Positions 34,170-64,000 of a DNA stretch of 64,000 nucleotides are shown piece after piece. A program made the translations under genes and the position numbers. Within the stretch, counting starts at the first letter, position 1; every line of letters starts with the position of its first letter. This DNA is from Lota lota (lineage: Eukaryota > Chordata > Actinopteri > Gadiformes > Lotidae). The DNA is taken from assembly GCA_026745465.1 (NCBI GenBank), contig JACYXH010000100.1, positions 1,439,501-1,503,500 on the forward strand, written 5' to 3'. The notes under the pieces are model-generated. The model did not search any database, was not told the DNA's origin, and saw nothing but the letters and a program-made list of their open reading frames with translations.

Positions 34170-35140
34170 TCACGGTGTGTAGGCCGGCGGCGGCTGGAAC
34201 TGATTGCCAATGTCATAGTCGGCGGGGTAGGTGTCGCTGCTCTCCTCCATCTCGGACAGCAGCTCCAGGGCCTGCTCCTCCTCCTCGGTGGGGTAGTGGC
34301 GCAGCAGGTTGGCCGCCGTGGCCAGGATGGAGGCCCCGCCGGCGCCCGCCACCAGGTAGAAGCTGATGGCGAAGGTGACGTAGATGAGGGAGCCGTGGTA
34401 CTTCTTGTGCTGCTGCTGTAGCGACAGGATGAGCTCCGAGGCCCAGTAGCAGAAGCCGATCACCGTGGCGCACTGCAATACTGAGGTGCACACAAGACAC
34501 AGAGGACAGCGGTTCATGGTTTAGGATTTTGTTGTACAGTTATGCAAATTAAGCCATTTTATCCGATAAGGTATCATGCAGTCTAAGTCTCCCATAAGGG
34601 CTTGGTAATTTCGGTTAATATCTGTGTCATACCTGTCAGGATATGGGCAAAGGCATATCTGCGTGTGATCTTGAGTGCCGGATGTTTGGGTCCAAACACA
34701 TCTAAAAGGAACGCAGTCAGACTGCATAGAATGCCCAGGAAGCAGAAGGCAGCAATCACCCTCAGCAATAAGATAGTCTGGGGGTTCACACAATAATCTA
34801 GACAAGAGGAAGAAACAGACAGTTTTATGTAAGCCATGTGAAACGGGCCACAGATAAACAATTTCCCTTCGGTGTCCCATGTGACCGGATTGTGGTTCTC
34901 ACCGTCCAGGAGCTTGGGATCGATATAACCCAGGACGTCCGCTACTCCCAGCTCTTGTCTTGGACATGTGCCACCGTGGATCCGGAGCCAGGCTGGTTCC
35001 GCTAAGGCCGTACATAGTGCGGTTATGGAGAGTGCTCCGGGGAGAGCAGATGCCAAGCTTCGCTCTGGCTGCTTAGGCAGAGAGGTACCACCTCTCCTTC
35101 TTCTGCTACTAGTGACAGCGGTACCCGGTGGCGCATACAT
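34170..35140 (-). CDS. tmem127: tmem127, transmembrane protein 127
   Basis: A multi-pass protein of endosomes and lysosomes that limits mTORC1 signalling; the human gene is a phaeochromocytoma susceptibility gene. Three coding exons: 35140-34903, 34797-34633, 34480-34170, 714 nt (237 residues; human 238). Landmarks match nearly residue by residue: start [72 protein letters not shown] and the C-terminus FQPPPAYTP. Hydrophobic segments lie near residues 31-50, 85-115 and 125-185. The phase-1 donors at 34903 and 34633 join cleanly. It is divergent from ciao1, whose start codon lies 1.3 kb away. A C30 tract follows the stop closely. Confidence 0.97.
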
Positions 35141-35824
35141 GGTTATCCAATTGCCTTAGCGTCTTTCGGAAAAGTGTAGAAACGATTAGCTTTATATCCA
35201 GTAATACGACAAATGTGATCGTACGGGACAGTGTACTTCCCGTAGGCCAGTCCAAATGATATCCCCAAAGAGGCAGCAAATGCAGTGATGACAGTGACTA
35301 CTGCTGTCAATATTGAGAATACAAAGCACTAGCTTTATTTGAAAAGCTTGCAAAAAAAAAAAAACTACACGATTGTCAAATAACGTGAGGACAATAGACC
35401 TTTGGGCCTACTGTTGTTGTTAGCGCACTTGGCTAATGTTAGCAAGCCTATTCTAGATATTAGGTTAGCCACTTAAAAATCTCCCGAGGTCTAAAAAAAC
35501 GTAATCTATTACCTAAGAAGAAAAGAAAACACCTCGAAGTTGAAATGGCAGTCGTTGCGCGTTTTGTCTATAAACAAATTCAAACAAAACTTAAAAAACG
35601 CAGTGCCTTCCTGTAAAATATTTGTCTTCCTTGTTCAAGCCATTCTTCCTTTCACTCCCACAGCTTTCAGCTTCAGATGACACAGCGGCAGTGCTGCCAC
35701 CTAGCGCCCACTACTGCCAAAGCACAACAACACACCGCATCAGGCTGGCCCCCTGCAGCACAGCACGCAGCTAACCTAATACCTGCAGTTAACCACATCT
35801 GAAAATACATTGACTTACCAAAAC

Positions 35825-35964
35825 CCTAAACGTACCCATCTCTGACCTAATACCTAAACGTAACCATCTCTGGCCCAATTCCTAAACGTAGCCATCTCTT
35901 AACTAATACCTCAACTTAACCATCTCTTAACTAATACCTCAACTTAACCATCTCTAACCTAATA
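35825..35964. repeat. 28-bp tandem repeat, about 5 copies
   Basis: Units of 28 bp have the approximate form CCTAAACGTAACCATCTCTT followed by AACTAATA. The copies differ by 2-5 bases, and a degenerate sixth copy follows. The array lies about 500 bp upstream of the ciao1 start codon. Confidence 0.85.
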
Positions 35965-36011
35965 CCTAATGTGGACCTTTACCTAAACGTAATTTGCAAC
36001 CTCATCTCCAG

Positions 36012-36143
36012 TGCAGGAACAGACTATTGCAGGAACAAACTAGTGCAGGAACAGACTATTGCAGGAACAAATTAGTGCAGGAACAGACTATTGCAGAAAC
36101 AAACTATTGCAGGAACAGACTATTGCAAGAACAAACTAGTGCA
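36012..36143. repeat. 16-bp tandem repeat (32-bp higher order), 8 copies
   Basis: Eight 16-bp units alternate between TGCAGGAACAGACTAT and TGCAGGAACAAACTAG forms, so the true period is 32 bp. The array ends about 340 bp before the ciao1 start codon, close enough to lie in the promoter region. Confidence 0.9.
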
Positions 36144-36480
36144 CGCCACGGGCAACATTGGCGTTAAACCATTCCCGGCCACAGGGGGCAGAACTTTGAG
36201 TTTGTAACGTTGACGCTGGCCGTTCGAGTTAGAAATATGTAATGGAAGTTTGTAAGATGTAAATTGACCATCAAGAAATAACGTCGACGTTTAAACAAAA
36301 GTGTTATTAGTTTAATCGATTTTAGAGACGGGACACCGTTTTTCTTTCCGTTAACACTGACGACGCGTTGTTTAGTGGTCGAACGTCAATCTTGATTGTA
36401 AGGGGCCGTTTTGCAACAGGACCTTTTCTAAGTGAACTTGGCTGGTTGTGGTGAGCTGCGGCCGTCTGACAGGCGGAGAT

Positions 36481-38180
36481 ATGAAGGACGCCTTGGTGCT
36501 CGTCGAGAGGTTCAACGCTCATCCAGATTCTCGCTGCTGGCATGTTGCTTGGAACCCCACGGCCACTTTACTGGCCTCCTGTGGAGGCGACCGGGCCATC
36601 AGGATATGGGGAAAGGAAGGTGAGTCAAGAAAGTCTATATTCGGGAAATAAATAGTCAATTGTCGGCTGCAGCGATCAGCCATCAGTGGCATCCTTTTTT
36701 TTGTAACGTATTGCATGTTGATGTGTTGTAGGCGACTCCTGGAAATGCTTGAGTGTGCTCCAGGATGGACACCAGCGCACCGTTAGAAGGGTAGCCTGGT
36801 CTCCATGTGGGACCTATCTTGCCTCGGCCAGCTTCGACGCAACTACGTGTATCTGGAAGAAGAAGAATGATGATTTTGAGGTCAGAATAAATATAGAAGC
36901 CTATTTCATAACCCCGTTTGTAAATTGACCATACACGTCTAGTCAGCTCACCATGCAGAATAATGTATCCATTTGTGTCCACGTTCTCTCATGGTTGTTT
37001 TGTTTTCCCGACAGTGTTTGACAACGTTAGAAGGACATGAAAATGAGGTAAAATGTGTGACATGGGCACCGTCAGGAAATCTACTGGCCACGTGTAGCCG
37101 AGACAAGAGTGTCTGGGTTTGGGAAGGTCAGTGCCATCACACACATGTGCCTTTTTGTTAAATGAGTCGCATTGGTGCATATTTAAAAGTATTAACCATT
37201 GTCTCTTACAGTTGATGAGGAGGACGAGTATGAGTGTGTGACTGTAATAAACTCGCACACACAAGATGTCAAACACGTTGTCTGGCACCCGACACTGGAG
37301 GTGGGTCAACAACCACAACGGATCTCTCTCTTTTGCCTGTTAATCATTGTCTAAAAACAAGCATCCTCATTTTCTGTACTCGCTCTCTATCCACAGCTTC
37401 TGGCTTCAGCCAGCTACGACAACAACATATGTGTTTACAAGGAAGAGGATGATGACTGGGAGTGCAAGGCTACCTTGGAGGGACACACGTCCACAGTCTG
37501 GAGTTTGACCTTTGACCCGAGCGGACAGAGGATGGCGTCGTGCAGCGACGACAGGACCGTTAAGATCTGGAAGTGTCAGAACATAGAGGGACCGGGTGAG
37601 CTGCTCATATGCTTCGTTGTGGAAGATGGGTGCGAGACGTTTTTTGGTGGATCTTGTATTAACTCATTTCCATGTGTTGTTGTACAGGAGACATGTCGTG
37701 GAAGTGTGTGTGCACTCTGTCAGGGTTCCATGGACGGACAGTGTACGATATTGCTTGGTAAGCACTCTATCCATTCTTCAATTGATCACTTGGGATGGCA
37801 AAAGGCGTCAGGGCAGTAAGGTGAAACGGTTTTAATCTGCCTTTCAGGAGCACAAACATATATCTCGATTTTGAACATAACTTCATGACCATAACATGGT
37901 AAACTAATCATTCAAAATATATATATATACTCCCTTGTTTAGGTGCCGTTTAACCGGTGCCCTGGTGACCGCCTGCGGCGATGACGGCGTGCGTGTGTTT
38001 AAAGAGGACCTGGCTGCTGACCCAGACCAGCCCGTTTTCTCCCTGGCTGCCCACGTCAGCAAAGCCCACAGCCAGGATGTAAACTGCGTGGCGTGGAACC
38101 CCAAGGAGGCAGGCCTGCTGGCGTCCTGCAGCGACAACGGAGAGATAGCACTGTGGAGATACCAAGAAGACCACGAATGA
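36481..38180 (+). CDS. ciao1: ciao1, cytosolic iron-sulfur assembly component 1
   Basis: A seven-bladed WD40 protein, the targeting-complex subunit that with CIAO2B and MMS19 delivers Fe-S clusters to cytosolic and nuclear apoproteins. Seven exons: 36481-36619, 36732-36880, 37015-37126, 37212-37300, 37397-37595, 37688-37757, 37943-38180; 996 nt (331 residues; human 339). Landmarks: start [20 protein letters not shown], then [40 protein letters not shown], and the end [12 protein letters not shown] with [13 protein letters not shown]. The shortening lies mainly in the loop after the fifth blade. Introns are 85-185 bp. It faces tmem127 head-to-head and converges on snrnp200, the arrangement also known in human. 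Confidence 0.97.
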
Positions 38181-38375
38181 GTGGATAGACACTTAGATAG
38201 GACCGCTTCTGTGGCAGCATGTCTAACTGGGTATTATTAGTAGGGTCTCATATACAGTAAACATGATCAGTGTTGTAGCACCAGATGTGATGTTACCCAT
38301 ATTAACTTGGCAACTTGTAATACTCTTATTGCATTTTGTGATTGTGCACTTTCCTGCAAAAGCAAATGTTTTTTT

Positions 38376-38381
38376 AATAAA
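38376..38381 (+). terminator. ciao1: Poly(A) signal of ciao1
   Basis: AATAAA about 195 bp after the ciao1 stop codon. The opposing snrnp200 signal lies about 95 bp further on, so the two 3' ends nearly meet. Confidence 0.75.
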
Positions 38382-38475
38382 ATCAACACATACCAATAAT
38401 ACAATTAAACAAATGATTTTGACTCCATTTGTGCATAATTATATAGTCAGTCACAAACACATTTCACCATCTTTT

Positions 38476-38481
38476 TTTATT
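38476..38481 (-). terminator. snrnp200: Poly(A) signal of snrnp200
   Basis: Minus-strand AATAAA about 420 bp after the snrnp200 stop codon (38902-38900), the best placed signal for that gene. Confidence 0.65.
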
Positions 38482-38899
38482 GAAAAACAATTGGGCCAGA
38501 ACAAAGTACAAGAATGCAGTTACAAATCATCAGTTCAGTACACCATGATGTTTCCCAGCACAAATCGATAAGATTAACAGGGATGTTAAATAATTTGTTT
38601 GTCTTATTAGAATTGACATTGTGTTTAAGTAATTTGGCCCTTATATATTGAGAATCTGTTTCCTGGACAGGTCTGTTTACAAAAACTAGACACATCAATC
38701 CTGTACAACGTAATTTCTGAAGGTGTATGCAAGACAAGTGATGGCCACTACAAAGAAACAAATAGTCATACAAAAAAAGAAATTCCATTGAAATTATCAA
38801 ACGGGATAAGAGTCTGGTTTAACCATTTACAGTAAAAACAACAAAGACGATCCACCAATCGGGATCAGACTCGATGCCACAGTGACCCATGGGCTTGGT

Positions 38900-53911
<15,012 letters not shown>

Positions 53912-54554
53912 GGTGGATTTGTTTAGCTAGCTAAGTTGTACGCTGCCGCACTTTTTACCAACACGTAGCAGCCAGCAATCTCAAAATAGATACAGAGTTA
54001 GGTTTACTCTGTCTGGCTCATACAAAGACGAGGTGCATCCGTATTTTTTTAATGACTTTAGCATATAATATCACTTAAAGATTGTGTCAATGAAAATGCG
54101 TTCTCCATACGTTAGGAGTACAGCACGACGCACGGCGCAACAACAATATTCAGCGGTAGCTTCCGTTTCCGTGCCCAAGAGAACACAAAGACACTCTAAA
54201 TAGGTCGTAAGAAAAATAACAACGCCCCTAGTGGTTTGTTTTATTAATTGTGCTGACAAAGGCGACAGCTATGAAAAAAGATTTCCCTGTGGTATACTAG
54301 AATAAAAATAAAAACACATGTATTAAAGTTACAAGTTTAACTGGTAGATGTGATTCAAACAGAATTGTCTCGTAGGACTACATTTCACTAAATTGAATAG
54401 GCATTTGCATCCAGTTAGTAACTGGATGTATCAGTGGTTCTGAAATTATTTTTTATTAGTGCATCAAGTGCACAAGTCAGTTCCTGGGCAATCTCATCAG
54501 CTAGCCTGTAGCTTAAGCAGATGTCTGTTTATAGAGTTAAGTTCATGAGGGGAG

Positions 54555-54700
54555 GAATAGGATGGGTTTGGCATAGGGTTAGGGTTTGGATTTATGGTTA
54601 TGGTTTGGTCTTATAAGGTTAGGGTTTGGTATTAGGGTTATGGTTTGGTCTTTGGGTTAGGGTTAGGTTTTAGGGTTTAGAAATCTGATCTGGTTTCAGG
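54555..54700. repeat. Degenerate telomere-like GGTTAGGGT repeats
   Basis: Variants of GGTTAGGGTTTGG and GGTTATGGTTTGG alternate over about 145 bp. True TTAGGG tandems are only two units long, so this is an interstitial, degenerate minisatellite, not a telomere. Confidence 0.7.
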
Positions 54701-54751
54701 GTTAAGCCCTAAGAGGTTGATAACAGTTAGTGGAGTGACCAGGCTTTCAAG

Positions 54752-54778
54752 CCCCCCCCCCCCCCCCCCCCCCCCCCC
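54752..54778. repeat. C27 homopolymer
   Basis: An uninterrupted C run leading into a short CACACA stretch, about 60 bp after the telomere-like repeats. Confidence 0.95.
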
Positions 54779-56188
54779 ACACACACGTCGGCTTGGGATA
54801 GCAACAGCCCCCCACCGAGGGATCTAGGGTGATGTCATTGATAGTCAATCATATTCAACACAGCTGCTGCAGGTTTGACCAGCAGCCTGACCTGCAACCA
54901 CTCACAAATCAAGCCTCACCTGCATATAAACCTGACAGTGTCTGCTGAGCCAGAGACAGAGAGCTACTCACCAGTAGCCACAGCAGTGCCTGGATGGGTT
55001 AAGCAGCCAATGGCTGTATGTTACTTGTTTATTGGACAGCCTTTTGTGGTCCTAATGTTTGGATTTATAAACGATACTTTGGTACATTTTCATTAGGAGT
55101 GTTAGGCCTATTTTTAAGGTTGAAGTGTGACCTCTCCAAGTAACAAGTAACAGTTTGTAGCTACTCTATCCAAGACAATGTAATGCCTGAAATTAAGTTG
55201 TATAAAGCATAGCATTTTGCAACAGATGTTTCTGTGCTCCTTCAAAATACCTGCAGGAGACGCTGAATAGTATCTACATACATGTAAATATTGTACTTAA
55301 TATAGCTTGCAGTGAGGCTTATTAGAAAGCTATTTAAAAAGTACTTTATAAGATATACTTAGATAGGCTATTTGAATTGCAAGTGTAAGTAGATATACAC
55401 TAAATTGCATATATAATAAAATATTGTTTATAGCGTTGTGTATCTAAAATGTAATCACATCCAACAAATAAACGCAACAATTCAAGACAATAATTTAATT
55501 CTAAAATCATACAAAGTCACTTTGAACAAATGTATAAGCAATGGCATCCAGTGAGCACAAAAGGGTATGCACTGTTTTTACTCCCAATGTACCAGTTCAA
55601 CTATGTTGGTTAAGATGAACAGCTGTCTGATTCCTATCGGTCACAAAGCAATTTCCCCCTGGATGAGTAAAGTACTCGATGTGAACAGCCACAGTAAGGA
55701 AGTATGGGTCCATAGGTGAGCCATGTGTTCCATAGAGCGATGGCAGTTGACACCTTCAGTCTTTACATCTGTCTGGATCAAAATGAAACATCAACATGTG
55801 CCGGAAACCTGCTTCATCATCCACAGGAGGCAGATAAAATAGGTGTAGTCGTTTTTTAAATGCTCTGTATCGAGGAAAGTCTGCCGAACAATGATTTCTC
55901 CTTGACGATCATGAAGCCTACAGTAGGCAACCCCAAACTGTAACTCTGATCTGATCCATATGCACTCCTCCATTTCTCAATCAATATTACATCTGATGCT
56001 TTTCCATACTGCAGTTAATAAAATAGTTTTTTTCAAGATTTGTTGAACACTGACGATGCACTGACATTGACTTGAGAAAAAGGCTAAAAGTGTTGTTTAA
56101 ACATATTGGATACACTCATATCTAGTTCCAGTGGTGTGTTGAATGACATGACGACTGTACAACCACTTTAAGATGGAACCTTTAAGCC

Positions 56189-56190
<2 letters not shown>

Positions 56191-56260
<70 letters not shown>

Positions 56261-56285
56261 CGAGAGAGCGAGAGCGAGAGAGAGA
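56191..56285. repeat. (GA)n microsatellite with CGAGAG interruptions
   Basis: About 64 bp of pure GA and about 30 bp of interrupted GA. It starts roughly 30 bp downstream of the stop codon of the 68-residue ORF on the minus strand. Confidence 0.95.
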
Positions 56286-56313
56286 ATCTGTCTTCTCTTC
56301 CTTTGTTTTTATT

Positions 56314-56520
56314 TTACTTTCCAACCATAAAATAGGTTGTCCATCTTGCCAGGAGCAAAGCACCAAACAAAACGGTGTAACTAAAGAGAACAAATTTCAG
56401 AACTTCTCGAAATGTCCGGAGGAATCTGATGGACAGGGGCTCCACTTCAAAATCCATCTGGATCTTGTGCTCCTGTCCAGCCCCACAGCTCAGGTGTTCC
56501 ATGGCTTTTCTGTGTCCCAT
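56314..56520 (-). CDS. Candidate 68-residue single-pass membrane protein, unrecognised
   Basis: I do not recognise this protein. The frame runs from ATG at 56520 to TAA at 56316-56314. It is polar for about 40 residues (with MDFEVEPLSIRFLRTFREV), then has one hydrophobic segment near 42-60 (FVLFSYTVLFGALLLARW) and ends FMVGK. A good acceptor (pyrimidine-rich, TTTCAG) ends at 56525, four bases before the ATG. A matching donor CAG/GTGAGT sits at 56689, giving a 164-bp intron in the leader. TATA boxes lie just upstream (56752-56746, 56775-56769). An alternative upstream exon with a strong donor ends at 57161. AATAAA begins directly after the stop codon, which would make the 3' UTR extremely short. 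These signs together suggest a real small gene, perhaps tissue-restricted, but a chance frame is possible. Confidence 0.45.
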   Translation of the reverse strand: MGHRKAMEHLSCGAGQEHKIQMDFEVEPLSIRFLRTFREVLKFVLFSYTVLFGALLLARWTTYFMVGK

Positions 56521-56689
56521 CGCTCTGAAATGAAGAGGTGCAAAGGGTTTTTGGACGTTTGCTGCTACTGTTGGGATCCACTCAAACGGTTTCCAGGCCA
56601 GCTATTTTCAGAACTCCAAATTCAATTTTCTTTAATTTCTTCGAATGGAATTCTCGTTAAACAAGACACATACAAGCAATATACTCACC

Positions 56690-56775
56690 TGCTGTGAGTC
56701 TGAGTTGTTCTGCTAAGGCTAAGCCCTGACGTGTATTGGCCTTGGTTTTATAAGTAGATGCTGAGGGTATTTATA
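56690..56775 (-). promoter_or_regulatory. TATA boxes and non-coding first exon of the 68-residue ORF gene
   Basis: Minus-strand TATAAAA at 56752-56746 predicts initiation near 56720. The resulting leader exon (about 30 nt) ends at a consensus donor at 56689. A second TATA-like TATAAAT lies at 56775-56769. Confidence 0.45.
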
Positions 56776-58024
56776 AGGGGGCCATTAATAATGTATTTGT
56801 AAATTGCACAAAATGGGTTCAGTATTGATCTGCAACCAGAATAAATTAACAGATTTTTTTTCTCACCAACATATGCATTATAATCAAGTTTTAAAAGCCA
56901 TTCTTACTAGGCCTACTTCTAGTCTGTTTTTTGATCCACTTTTTCCCCCGAATGAATAGATTTTAAAATAAAATAAAACACCCTGAAGACATAAATGTGA
57001 GCTGCGAAACAATTGTTTTATTGACAATCACAAACAAATAACATTAACTTTCAACTCTCATGATTATTGCCTGCACACCACAAAGGCATAGTATAATCAA
57101 GTCTAATCCAAAAAGCATGGGAAATACAACACTGATAAAAGAAGCAGAAAAGTAACTTACCTTTGACTGTTATCCGTGAACAGAATTGCTCAGTAAATAG
57201 GCTTCTGTGTTTCCAGCCCAGAGACACTTTCTCAACTGAGTTGCCTTGCCTGCCTGAAGTCCTTATGACAGAGGAGGAGCCCCAAGCAATTTAACTGTTT
57301 GAAAGCCCTGGGGGGTTTCTAAGTGGAAGGTTAAGCCATACAGTGCACCTGCTCCTCCAAATTATTTTCTTTCGATTTTCTACTTTAAATTATATTCTGA
57401 TCCAAGTCACTCAACAAACATAGCCTCTGCAGAAAAACGGTCACAGGCTGTTTGCTGCAATATCTAACAATATACCTGTCAGTATTTAACCGGCAACCTA
57501 GGAGCATTTCTGTCCATAAGAGCAAGGCATGGACAGGCTATCGATTGCTAAAAGACACCAACGTCCTTTTTTCCAGCGCTGTTATCGTCTACCGGAACAT
57601 GCAGCAAATGGCTTCCTAATTCAATCAGTGTCCTGTGCTGTCAGATCACGTGCTGCTATAGGCTGGCTTCTTCCAGACAGCAGAGGGCCATTATCGGCTG
57701 ATCGGGGAGCCTGTTACAGAGCTAATTGCTCCTTCAGAGGGCTGGGGGATGTGGTGATGGATACACTCCCATCCGCTCCTCGTCTTCTCCTTGCCCTGCT
57801 CACTGGGAGAGAGATGCACTGACTGTATTACATTATTATATTATATTTTGAAATATTAAGTTGAGTAATTAGGGCAATACAATATTTATTTCAGATATAA
57901 TGTGGACCCACAAACCTCTTATAAAAATAACAATTGATTGGAATGCACTTTATTAATTCATTCAATACATGTATTTGCAAAATAGAAATAAGGCCAAAAG
58001 AGTTCTCAGTTCTTATTAGTTCTT
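56776..58024. other. Intergenic, possible upstream leader exon near 57161-57290
   Basis: No coding region is recognised. On the minus strand a donor CAAAG/GTAAGT ends a possible non-coding exon at 57161, and an AATAAA occurs near 57010. These could belong to an alternative transcript of the small gene at 56314-56520. The remainder is AT-rich. Confidence 0.4.
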
Positions 58025-58030
58025 TTTATT
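58025..58030 (-). terminator. vps33a: Candidate poly(A) signal of vps33a
   Basis: Minus-strand AATAAA about 360 bp after the vps33a stop codon. Confidence 0.6.
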
Positions 58031-58360
58031 TGAACCATCTCAAAAAATTGCAATTGCATTACATTTTTCAAATGCTCCATCATTCCTATATTAACATATG
58101 TACAGAATCCATAACGGCGCACCAGCCCCAAAGGATAACCTTAGAAAACCCAATGTATAGGGGGAACATCGGACGTACGGAACAACACAAAGCTGAGTCA
58201 GACCATCGTGTGGCTTGCAAATAATGAACCGCGTGACCTAAAGCGCCTACATCTGTTTTGCCATCGGCGGACTGACATCAATCGGACACCTGCAGAACAC
58301 AGAAGGCAAAACTAAAAAAAGGTGGCCGGGGGTTTGATGTGGCCAGGTGTGAAGTGCCAA

Positions 58361-58381
58361 CCCCCCCCCCCCCCCCCCCCC
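58361..58381. repeat. vps33a: C21 homopolymer just after the vps33a stop
   Basis: In the vps33a transcript this is G21 beginning about 8 nt after the stop codon (58392-58390). Confidence 0.95.
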
Positions 58382-58389
58382 ACCGTGAC

Positions 58390-63885
<5,496 letters not shown>

Positions 63886-64000
63886 TTTTCCTTTGCAGAG
63901 GAAAACAAGGGGGAGGTCAGGTGACTCCGCCGTGGGCGCGGTCGTCACATGACACACGTGGAGCCGCGCACTCTGGTATTTCTCTGACCTTTCTTCATAA

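Larger units (their letters stand above)
35141..36480. other. Divergent tmem127/ciao1 spacer
   Basis: This 1.3-kb interval between the two divergent start codons must contain both promoters and 5' leaders. No TATA box is obvious next to either gene. It also holds two tandem repeats, listed separately. I see no coding region in it. Confidence 0.6.
53912..56285. other. Intergenic between snrnp200 and the 68-residue ORF gene
   Basis: The first part must hold the snrnp200 promoter, with no TATA box seen. Further along are TTAGGG-like degenerate repeats, a C27 homopolymer, AT-rich sequence and a purine tract. Open frames at 54875-55096 (plus) and 55791-55973 (minus) lack family resemblance and splice support and were not called. 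Confidence 0.55.

Noticed and set aside
54875-55096. 73-codon frame on the plus strand with an upstream TATA-like word
   Set aside because: No recognisable protein feature, no splice sites and no poly(A) signal at a fitting distance.
55791-55973. 60-codon frame on the minus strand
   Set aside because: No family resemblance and no promoter or splice context; nearby sequence looks like decayed repeat DNA.

Overview
The window is vertebrate nuclear DNA, almost certainly from a teleost fish. Six multi-exon genes can be rebuilt exon by exon against well-known vertebrate families. Their introns are compact, except one of 9.3 kb. The non-coding DNA holds fish-type SINEs with an L2-like tail and very many microsatellites, mostly (CA/GT)n and (GA/CT)n, plus long G/C homopolymers. 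That repeat density would fit a gadiform such as cod, but this is only an inference. I found no prokaryotic features, CRISPR arrays, viral elements or operons.

Layout. (1) 1-4,050: no gene seen; a strong hairpin and microsatellites. (2) 4,179-28,590, plus strand: igsf9 (protein turtle homolog A), 19 coding exons, five Ig and two FN3 domains, one membrane segment and an unusually long cytoplasmic tail. (3) 28,879-32,013, minus: a GATD3/ES1-family mitochondrial protein, 269 codons, with an apparent U12-type AT-AC intron and Ser-Ser in place of the nucleophile-elbow Cys-Cys. (4) 34,170-35,140, minus: tmem127. (5) 36,481-38,180, plus: ciao1. (6) 38,900-53,911, minus: snrnp200 (Brr2), 44 coding exons that sum to 2,136 codons, the length I recall for the human protein. 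(7) 56,314-56,760, minus: a candidate TATA-driven, spliced gene for a 68-residue single-pass membrane protein that I do not recognise. (8) 58,390-63,885, minus: vps33a, 13 coding exons, 598 codons.

The genes do not form a pathway. They cover synapse and dendrite adhesion (igsf9), a mitochondrial DJ-1-like protein (gatd3), endolysosomal mTORC1 control (tmem127), cytosolic Fe-S assembly (ciao1), spliceosome activation (snrnp200) and HOPS/CORVET tethering (vps33a). The tmem127-ciao1-snrnp200 block keeps the order and orientation known from human 2q11.2. All exon boundaries were chosen so that splice signals, reading phase and remembered family sequence agree, and each gene's coding total is a multiple of three. 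No transcript evidence was available.

I see no previously undescribed multi-gene system. The most interesting points are the AT-AC intron and lost elbow cysteines in gatd3, the unrecognised micropeptide gene, the enlarged igsf9 tail with a 27-bp coding minisatellite, and long homopolymers just after two stop codons.
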